Below the pieces are notes generated by a model. It did no database searches and was not told the DNA's origin. It worked only from the letters and a program-made list of their open reading frames with translations. DNA of 61,531 bases from Acidimicrobiia bacterium (GTDB taxonomy: Bacteria > Actinomycetota > Acidimicrobiia > Acidimicrobiales > Acidimicrobilacustridaceae): positions 1 to 61,531 of the forward strand of contig JAFIEP010000031.1 of NCBI GenBank assembly GCA_020832495.1. Reading direction: 5' to 3'. The position numbers were made by a program, and so were the translations under genes. Each line of letters starts with the position of its first letter. The stretch's first letter is position 1. Below are positions 56,006 to 61,531 of the stretch, one piece after another.

Positions 56006-56958
56006 TCACCTCGTTGACGTCCTCGGCCGCGTCACTGGCCACGACCTCGGCAGCCGCGGCGATCGACACCGTCCGTGGTCGGCTGGCCTTGGGCGTCCGA
56101 CAGTTGGTGGTCGGCGACAACCCACCGGTTCGAGATCTCGATGGCCCGCTGGAGGGCGACCTGGGGATCTTCGGTCCCGACAGCATCACCTGGCAGATCC
56201 ACGCCGACGCCGCTGTGTTCGTCGGTGGCCTGCGGGCGTTGTTCCTCCAGACGATGCATCCCGCCGCCATGGCCGGTGTCGCCGAACACTCTGCGTATCG
56301 CTCCGATCCGCTCGGCCGCCTGGCCCGCACGGCGAACTATGTGGGGGTCACCACCTACGGCACCGTCCCCGAGGCAACCCGCATGGTCGGCGCGGTGCGC
56401 ACCGTGCACGAACGAGTGGTGGGCCGGACCCCCGATGGCGAGCCCTACGCCGCCAACGATCCACACCTGCTCACGTTCGTGCACCACACGCTGGTCGACT
56501 CGCTGTTGCGTGCCCACCAGCGGTACGGAGCAACCGCCCTCACCCAGCGCGAGGCTGACACCTACGTGGCCGAGATGGCAGTGCTCGCCGACTTGTTCGA
56601 GGCCGAACCGGCAGCGACGTCGGTGGCTGAACTGCGCGCCTGGTTCTCCGACGAGCAACCTGTGCTCCGCGGCACGTCACAGGCTCGGTCGGCCGCCCGT
56701 TTTCTCTTGACACCGCCGCTGCCGATCGCCGCCCGACCCAGCTACGGCGTCATCGCCGCTGCCGCCGTCGGCCTACTCCCCGCAAGCGTCCGTCGGTCCT
56801 TGTGGCTCCCGACCGTCCCCTTTGCCGATCCGCTGGTCGTGCGGCCCGCCACCGGCGTGCTACTGCACGCGCTGCGTTGGGTGATGGCCGGACTCCCCGA
56901 GGCCGCAACTGACCACGAGGGCGGCGACGCCACCGAGGTGGACGCCGAGGCTGCGTGA
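56002..56958 (+). CDS. MpaB/Lcp-family (DUF2236) oxygenase-like protein
   Basis: A 318-residue protein of the family of fungal MpaB and bacterial rubber oxygenase Lcp, which use a b-type haem in some members. Visible are FGPDSITWQIHADAAVFVGG, LRALFLQTMHPAAMAGVAEHS (conserved His), DPLGRLARTANYVGVTTYG and FVHHTLVDSLL. Actinomycete copies are mostly uncharacterised. GTG start overlaps the cbiB stop by 4 bases; no link to B12 is known. A possible bidirectional stem-loop follows the stop. Confidence 0.8.
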   Translation: MITSLTSSAASLATTSAAAAIDTVRGRLALGVRQLVVGDNPPVRDLDGPLEGDLGIFGPDSITWQIHADAAVFVGGLRALFLQTMHPAAMAGVAEHSAYRSDPLGRLARTANYVGVTTYGTVPEATRMVGAVRTVHERVVGRTPDGEPYAANDPHLLTFVHHTLVDSLLRAHQRYGATALTQREADTYVAEMAVLADLFEAEPAATSVAELRAWFSDEQPVLRGTSQARSAARFLLTPPLPIAARPSYGVIAAAAVGLLPASVRRSLWLPTVPFADPLVVRPATGVLLHALRWVMAGLPEAATDHEGGDATEVDAEAA

Positions 56959-56966
56959 GCCGCGTC

Positions 56967-56990
56967 CCCGAGCCGGCCATCGGACTCGGG
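56967..56990. terminator. bidirectional stem-loop between convergent genes
   Basis: CCCGAG and CTCGGG with a 12-base loop, nine bases after the MpaB-like stop and before the convergent 74-residue gene. No T-run. Confidence 0.4.
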
Positions 56991-57015
56991 ATCGGGTGGC
57001 GCTCACCGTGAGCGG

Positions 57016-57240
57016 CTACCGGTCGACCTCGTCCTCGCCGTCGGCCGGGATCTCGGCAGAGGAGGCGAAGAGCGCCTCGGGGCTCCACTCGTCGGAGAGC
57101 CCGCGAGAGGAGGACTCCTCCTCACCGTCGAGTTCACGCGCTTCTTCGCGCGCCGTGTGCGTCTGCCGTCGAAGCCGCTGTGCCCACTCGCTGTACTGGG
57201 CTTGGCGTTCAGCCACGGTCGGGCGATCTCCGAACGACAT
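57016..57240 (-). CDS. small acidic protein of unknown function
   Basis: A 74-residue hydrophilic protein (MSFGDRPTVAERQAQYSEW start), helical and Glu/Asp-rich, without membrane segment or known motif. AGGAGGTGT, the best ribosome site in the window, lies directly before the ATG at 57240, which makes the gene convincing despite its size. A longer frame to 57357 exists but has no support. It is divergent from murT. Confidence 0.65.
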   Translation of the reverse strand: MSFGDRPTVAERQAQYSEWAQRLRRQTHTAREEARELDGEEESSSRGLSDEWSPEALFASSAEIPADGEDEVDR

Positions 57241-57347
57241 GGACACCTCCTGGGGCGTTCCAGAACATAGGCCGAATGGCCTAGACGGTTCCTTGTTGAG
57301 CATACCCGGGTCCTCGGCTGTCGGCTCGGCGGATGCTTCACGGCCGG

Positions 57348-57353
57348 TACCAT
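57348..57353 (+). promoter_or_regulatory. -10 box TACCAT for murT
   Basis: TACCAT ends nine bases before the ATG at 57363; no ribosome site is present, so the transcript may be leaderless or nearly so. Confidence 0.4.
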
Positions 57354-57362
57354 GCACCCTTC

Positions 57363-58754
57363 ATGGTCGTGACCTCCGCGCCAGCGCTCCCCTTCCGCAG
57401 CCGTGCCGCCGTCGGCTTGGGTCGGACGGTGCGTGCGGCCTCACGGCGCAGCGGCCTCGGCGAGGGTTCGGTCATCGGCGGTCGGGCTGCCCTGGTGGCC
57501 GACCCGGCCCTCTTGGCCCGGCTCGGCTGGTGGCGTCGCACCACGTTGGTGTCCGGCACGAACGGCAAGACCACGACGAACCACCTGCTCGCCGCCGCGC
57601 TCGCCGCCGCGGAGCCCGGTAGCTCCGTTGCGGCCAACCTCGAGGGAGCGAACATGGCCCCGGGTGTCGTGGCGGCCCTCGCCGCCGATCCCACCGCCCC
57701 GCTCGCCGCTCTCGAAGTGGACGAACGCTGGTTGGGTCACGTCCTCGAACGACTCGGGCCGTGCGCCGTCGTGTTGTTGAACCTGAGTCGCGATCAACTC
57801 GACCGGACCCAGGAGGTCCGGCGAGTGGCAGACGGCTGGCGAAGCGCTCTCGCAACGTTGCCCACCCGCCACGTGGTTGCCTCTGCCGACGACCCGTTGG
57901 TGGTGTGGGCCGCGCAACGGGCTGCCAACCCGGTGTGGGTCGGCACGGGCGCCTGGTGGACCCAGGACGCCGTCGGCTGCCCGGCCTGCGCCGGCCGCAT
58001 CCGCTTCGCCGAGGGTGACAGCGACGGCGGATGGCGCTGCGACGACTGTGGTTTCGCCAGACCAGCGCGTGCCGTGTGGATCGACGGCGACGACGTCGTC
58101 TGGGCCGACGGCCGACGCGTTCGCCTCGAGCTCACGCTCCCGGGGCGAGCCAATGCCGCCAACGCCGCCATGGTCCTGGCCACGGTCACCGCCGATGGCG
58201 CCCCGCCGCAGCAGGTGGCCGCCGCGTTGGCCTCGGTGCAGGAAGTCGCCGGTCGCTACCGAACCACCACCGTGGCGGGCCATCGGGTGCGGATGCTGCT
58301 GGCCAAGAACCCCGCCGGCTGGCAAGAAGCGCTCCAGATGCTGGCTCCCGCCGTGCCGGTGGTGACCTCGATCAACGCTCGAATCGCCGACGGGCGGGAC
58401 CCGTCGTGGCTGTGGGACGTCCCTTTCGAACAGCTCCGTGGTCGATTCGTGGTGGCCACCGGCGAACGGCGACACGACCTCGCCGTGCGGCTGGCCTACG
58501 CCGGTGTGCAGCACACCACGGCCCAGTCACTCCGCGAAGCGGTGCAGATCGCCACGACGCCCGGCTCGCACGGCCCGGGCGAACGACCGACTGGCCAGGT
58601 CGCTGCCGATGTGATCGAGCACGATCCACCGGTGCGCACCACGACGTCCCTGACCGTTCGAGTTCCCGACGTCGAACTCATCGCCAACTACACGGCGTTC
58701 CAGGACTACCTCGACGACGTCGGTCGCCACGGTTCCGCAGAGGTCCCTCGATGA
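57363..58754 (+). CDS. murT: lipid II isoglutaminyl synthase, MurT subunit
   Basis: A 463-residue Mur-ligase-like enzyme that, with GatD, amidates D-Glu of lipid II. The ATP loop is SGTNGKTTT (about 62-70), ANLEGANMAPG follows, and a four-Cys zinc ribbon (CPAC and CDDC, about 205-230) typical of MurT interrupts the central domain. The C-terminal DUF1727 region ends ELIANYTAFQDYL. ATG 57363; overlaps gatD by 4 bases (ATGA). Amidated wall precursors are typical of many Gram-positives. Confidence 0.94.
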   Translation: MVVTSAPALPFRSRAAVGLGRTVRAASRRSGLGEGSVIGGRAALVADPALLARLGWWRRTTLVSGTNGKTTTNHLLAAALAAAEPGSSVAANLEGANMAPGVVAALAADPTAPLAALEVDERWLGHVLERLGPCAVVLLNLSRDQLDRTQEVRRVADGWRSALATLPTRHVVASADDPLVVWAAQRAANPVWVGTGAWWTQDAVGCPACAGRIRFAEGDSDGGWRCDDCGFARPARAVWIDGDDVVWADGRRVRLELTLPGRANAANAAMVLATVTADGAPPQQVAAALASVQEVAGRYRTTTVAGHRVRMLLAKNPAGWQEALQMLAPAVPVVTSINARIADGRDPSWLWDVPFEQLRGRFVVATGERRHDLAVRLAYAGVQHTTAQSLREAVQIATTPGSHGPGERPTGQVAADVIEHDPPVRTTTSLTVRVPDVELIANYTAFQDYLDDVGRHGSAEVPR

Positions 58755-59554
58755 CTGCTCCTCACGGGGACAGCCGACCCGCCATCGTCCTGCTGTTCCC
58801 CGAACTGCTCGGCACCTACGGCGACGGCGGCAATGCCGTGATCCTGGCCCAACGACTCCGGTGGCGAGGCATCGGCTGCGACGTGCTGACCGTCGGCGCC
58901 GGCGACGCCGTGCCCGAGGGCGGCACCATCTACCTCCTCGGCGGCGGTGAGGACGGTCCCCAGGTCCAGGCCACTCGCCAACTCGCCCGCTCAGGTGCGG
59001 TGCACCGCGCCGTGGAGGGTGGGGCCGTGCTGTTCGCCGTCTGCGCCGGCATGCAGATCGCCGGCGTCACCTTCCCCGGCACCGACGGCCGTCCGGTGGA
59101 CGGTCTGGGCCTCCTCGACTGCACGACCGAACGCACCGACGAGCCGCGCGCCGTCGGCGAACTGTGGGCCGAACCGGTCGGAGCGCAGACATCGCTCGGG
59201 TCACTCACCGGTTTCGAGAACCACGGTGGACGAACCACGCCAGGGCCCACCGCCGAGATCCTCGGAACCGTCCGGGCGGGCGTCGGCAACGGCAACGGCA
59301 CCGAAGGTGTGTGCGCCACCGTCGGCTCGGGTCGAGCGGTGGGCACCTACCTCCACGGGCCGGCGCTGGCCCGCAACCCGTCGCTCGCCGACCGACTCCT
59401 CGCTGATGCCCTCGGGACAACGTTGGAACCGCTGCCCGAGGTCGACGCCGAGGCCGACGCGCTGCGCAACGAACGACTGGCCGCGGTGCAGGCCGGCCAT
59501 CTCGACGGCGTCGCCCACCGCACCTGGCGTGACCGGCTCCTGCGGAGGAACTGA
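58751..59554 (+). CDS. gatD: lipid II isoglutaminyl synthase, GatD glutaminase subunit
   Basis: A 267-residue class I-like glutamine amidotransferase supplying ammonia to MurT. LFPELLGTYGDGGNAVIL start, LLGGGEDGPQ, the nucleophile Cys in FAVCAGMQ (about 98) and the His in GTYLHGPALARNP (about 200) are as in GatD. The ATG overlaps murT. Its stop shares one base with the phosphatase start. Confidence 0.94.
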   Translation: MTAPHGDSRPAIVLLFPELLGTYGDGGNAVILAQRLRWRGIGCDVLTVGAGDAVPEGGTIYLLGGGEDGPQVQATRQLARSGAVHRAVEGGAVLFAVCAGMQIAGVTFPGTDGRPVDGLGLLDCTTERTDEPRAVGELWAEPVGAQTSLGSLTGFENHGGRTTPGPTAEILGTVRAGVGNGNGTEGVCATVGSGRAVGTYLHGPALARNPSLADRLLADALGTTLEPLPEVDAEADALRNERLAAVQAGHLDGVAHRTWRDRLLRRN

Positions 59555-60093
59555 TGAGTTCGATCGACCGTCCCCCCGCAGCGTCGCCCGGCGACCCGGT
59601 GCGGGTGTGCTTCGTGTGTCTGGGCAACATCTGCCGTTCGCCGACGGCTGAGGGGATCTTCCGACATCTCGTGGCCGAACGCCGGCTCCAGGACCGCATT
59701 GAAGTGGACTCCGCTGGCACCGGCGGATGGCACGCCGGCCAACCACCGGACGAACGGGCGCAGCAGGAGGCGGCCCGTCGGGGCGTCGACCTGTCGGGGC
59801 TGCGTGCCCGCCAGGTCAACGCAGGCGACGTCGCATGGTTCGACCTCCTGGTGGGAATGGACCGCCAGAACATGGCCGACCTGGCCGACCTGGCCCCCGA
59901 TGCCGCAGCCCGCCAGCGGATGGTGATGCTCGGGGAGTTCCATCCCGAGGCAGGATCGATCCCTCCGGAGGTCGGCGACCCCTACTACGGCGACGGCGAC
60001 GGGTTCGCCCAGGTGTTCGACCTGATCACCGAGTCCTGCGCGGGGCTGCTCGACCACCTCCAACGCAGTGGGCGCCTGCCCGCCTCGGGCTGA
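59554..60093 (+). CDS. low-molecular-weight protein-tyrosine phosphatase
   Basis: A 179-residue phosphatase. The P-loop is VCLGNICRSP (C-x5-R, about 20-29) and the general acid Asp is in GDPYYGDGDGF (about 140). An N-terminal extension of about 15 residues precedes the fold. In actinomycetes such enzymes (PtpA type) regulate surface polymer export or host interaction. ATGA-type one-base overlap with gatD places it in the murT-gatD transcript. Confidence 0.92.
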   Translation: MSSIDRPPAASPGDPVRVCFVCLGNICRSPTAEGIFRHLVAERRLQDRIEVDSAGTGGWHAGQPPDERAQQEAARRGVDLSGLRARQVNAGDVAWFDLLVGMDRQNMADLADLAPDAAARQRMVMLGEFHPEAGSIPPEVGDPYYGDGDGFAQVFDLITESCAGLLDHLQRSGRLPASG

Positions 60094-60094
60094 C

Positions 60095-61021
60095 ATGAGC
60101 ACCCGGGCCGGTCCAGCTGGATCGAGTGGTCCACCGGACTGGCTGGTCGACGCCGTCTCGACGGTCCTCGGGGTGCAGACACGTGTCGCCACCCCGGTGC
60201 ACGGCGGCGACATCGCCGCTGCCTTCCGGGTGGACACCTCCGACGGTCCGCTGTTCGCCAAGGCGACCACTGTCAGCACCGACGACGTCCACGGGCCCAG
60301 GCCCGACCGCGCCGCCGTCGAAGCAGCCGACCTCCGTTGGTTGACCGAGGCCGGCGCCCTTCGAATCCCCGCCGTGCTCGGCCACGGACGCTTCGGGGAC
60401 CGCAGCGTGCTCCTCCTCGAATGGATCGACCAGGGCACTCCTGGTGCGGACCACGACGCGCGCCTGGGCACCGGCCTGGCCGCCTTGCACGCCGCTGGCG
60501 CCGAGTCGTTCGGCTCGACCCGACCTGGTGGCTTCGGCAGCCTGGCATTGTCGAACGAACCATGCGGCACCTGGGCAGAGTTCTTCGCCGCCCGTCGCCT
60601 GCTCCCGTTGGTGCGCACCGCCGAGGAGCGCGGCCTCTTGAGCAGGAGCGACCTGGCCGCCGCCGAAGCGATCGCCGAGGGACTGGCAGATCCGGCCATC
60701 GGTGGGCCCTCAGCGGCGCCGGCGCGGGTGCACGGCGACCTGTGGGCCGGGAACGCCCTGGTGGACGACCGCGGGCGTCCGGTGCTCATCGACCCTGCTG
60801 CACATGGGGCGCACCGCGAGGTCGACCTGGCCATGATGCAGCTGTTCGGCGGCTTCAGTAGCCGGGTATTCGCCGCCTACGACGAGGCCTCTCCTCTGGC
60901 CGACGGATGGCAACGACGCTGCCGCCTCTGGCAGATCGCACCGCTGTGCGTGCACGCTCTGCTGTTCGGCGGCAGCTATGTCGAGGCCACTGCCGCTCGC
61001 CTGGCGGAGTGCCGGCCGTAG
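60095..61021 (+). CDS. fructosamine-kinase-family protein
   Basis: A 308-residue kinase-like protein of the FN3K/APH fold. The catalytic Asp lies in RVHGDLWAGNALVD (about 215) and the metal Asp in LIDPAAHGAHREVDLAM (about 235); GTGLAALHAAG is the hinge-helix region. Family members phosphorylate ketosamines to repair glycated proteins or amines; bacterial substrates are little known. ATG 60095 (MSTRAG), two bases after the phosphatase stop, is supported by the operon layout; the frame opens at 60068. Confidence 0.85.
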   Translation: MSTRAGPAGSSGPPDWLVDAVSTVLGVQTRVATPVHGGDIAAAFRVDTSDGPLFAKATTVSTDDVHGPRPDRAAVEAADLRWLTEAGALRIPAVLGHGRFGDRSVLLLEWIDQGTPGADHDARLGTGLAALHAAGAESFGSTRPGGFGSLALSNEPCGTWAEFFAARRLLPLVRTAEERGLLSRSDLAAAEAIAEGLADPAIGGPSAAPARVHGDLWAGNALVDDRGRPVLIDPAAHGAHREVDLAMMQLFGGFSSRVFAAYDEASPLADGWQRRCRLWQIAPLCVHALLFGGSYVEATAARLAECRP

Positions 61022-61154
61022 ACCCCACGCAGGTCGTTACCGATCCGCGAACCGAGGTCACCGACCGACGCGGCGCGCAGTCTCCCATCCTTGTCGGCTC
61101 GGTCACTCGCTGTGGTGGTGGGGCTGCGGTGGGTGGTGGGCGTTGTGGAGCGGA

Positions 61155-61171
61155 TCGAACGTGTGTACCCT
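61155..61171 (+). promoter_or_regulatory. LexA-like half site overlapping a leaderless TACCCT box
   Basis: TCGAAC (61155-61160), four bases, then GTACCC; the actinobacterial LexA consensus is TCGAAC-N4-GTTCGA, so the left half is perfect and the right half poor. TACCCT (61166-61171) ends six bases before the GTG at 61178. DUF222/13E12 genes are LexA-controlled in mycobacteria, which makes the coincidence worth testing. Confidence 0.3.
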
Positions 61172-61177
61172 TTCGGT

Positions 61178-61531
61178 GTGGCTTCGTTCGCTGACTCCAA
61201 CAGCTTCCACAGCGCCGACGGTCCTGCTGGCGATGCTGGCGCTGGTGCTGCTGGCGCTGCGGGCGCTGCTGGTGCTGGCGATGCTGGTGCTGGCGTTGGT
61301 TCGGGTGGGTTGGCGGGTGTGGTGTCGGGGTTGGTCGGGTCGGTCGATGCGCTGGTGGGTGCGTGTGACACCACCGAGTTGGCCGCCACACCCGACTCGG
61401 TGGTGGGCGACGCCGCAGTGGCGGTGGGTTCTGAACTGTCACGGCTGCGGTGGGCGCATCAGGCGCTGATCGGCGCGTGGGAACTCTCCGGCGAGTGGTG
61501 CACTGGCGGGGCGCGCAGCGTCGCCGACGAG
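61178..61531 (+). CDS. DUF222/13E12-type HNH endonuclease, N-terminal part (runs off the window)
   Basis: 118 codons, open at the edge. A low-complexity Gly/Ala/Asp stretch (about 14-40) is followed by a helical region ending LSRLRWAHQALIGAWELSG with WCTGGARSVADE, which matches the N-terminal DUF222 domain of 13E12 HNH proteins. The HNH motif would be about 250 residues further on and is outside the window. GTG start six bases after TACCCT. Repeat-like GAG/GAA codons in the low-complexity part make this stretch prone to slippage. Confidence 0.65.
   Translation, partial: MASFADSNSFHSADGPAGDAGAGAAGAAGAAGAGDAGAGVGSGGLAGVVSGLVGSVDALVGACDTTELAATPDSVVGDAAVAVGSELSRLRWAHQALIGAWELSGEWCTGGARSVADE

Noticed and set aside
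61022-61154. tRNA or small RNA in the spacer before the DUF222 gene
   Set aside because: No cloverleaf or CCA end can be drawn; nor was any found in the other intergenic regions.

Overview
The window is dense, very GC-rich chromosomal DNA from a high-GC Gram-positive bacterium, most likely an actinomycete of the class Acidimicrobiia. The evidence is strong C/G bias at third codon positions, many GTG and TTG starts, many TAnnnT boxes placed 6-9 bases before a start codon (leaderless transcripts), MurT/GatD peptidoglycan amidation, a DUF222/13E12-type HNH gene, SLH and CAP surface proteins, and PGWWxxSDGKWYPP repeats. The class is inferred from gene content; no marker RNA gene is present. I found no rRNA, tRNA, CRISPR array, insertion sequence or integrase.

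Layout. 1-4 kb: the tail of a flavin monooxygenase, a small membrane protein, rpiA, an aquaporin and an orphan MgChel-type AAA ATPase. 4-10 kb: a PAS/GGDEF/EAL c-di-GMP protein divergent from a GH2-fold protein that seems to have lost its catalytic nucleophile, with a 22-bp dyad between them. 10-15 kb: the sdhCAB succinate dehydrogenase operon followed by a Clp-N-domain protein and a DUF368 (PopT-type) lipid carrier transporter. 15-19.5 kb: a MarR/lipocalin-like pair, a stand-alone PEP-utilising phosphohistidine domain with an unknown partner, and an SCP2 protein. 19.5-27 kb: malate dehydrogenase, a heterodimeric ABC exporter, and two CoA-ester lyases resembling malyl-CoA lyase and malyl-CoA thioesterase. 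27-33 kb: a Tat-exported protein, a DUF4259 protein, an aldehyde dehydrogenase, a PqqD-HprK fusion, metF and folD. 33-41 kb: a CAP-SLH surface protein, an HNH nuclease, a lipoprotein, purH-purN, a DUF5684 membrane protein, sucCD and a stand-alone B12-binding subunit. 41-45 kb: ectoine and hydroxyectoine synthesis (ectABCD). 45-49 kb: bioAFD. 49-52.4 kb: three poorly characterised proteins (repeat/SHOCT, membrane HEPN, proline-rich). 52.4-57 kb: late cobalamin synthesis and salvage (cobO, cbiZ, cobU, cobS, cbiB) plus an MpaB-like protein. 57-61.5 kb: murT-gatD, a low-molecular-weight phosphatase, a fructosamine-kinase-like protein and the start of a DUF222 HNH gene.

How it fits together. The core is central carbon metabolism (sdh, suc, mdh), one-carbon and purine metabolism (metF, folD, purH, purN), cofactors (biotin, B12) and osmoprotection. 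The malyl-CoA lyase pair with mdh could assimilate glyoxylate without malate synthase, and the B12-binding subunit with the cobalamin genes suits a B12-dependent acyl-CoA mutase. The most novel-looking items are the PqqD-HprK fusion, the orphan phosphohistidine domain, the membrane HEPN protein, the nucleophile-less GH2 protein and the pervasive leaderless promoter layout.
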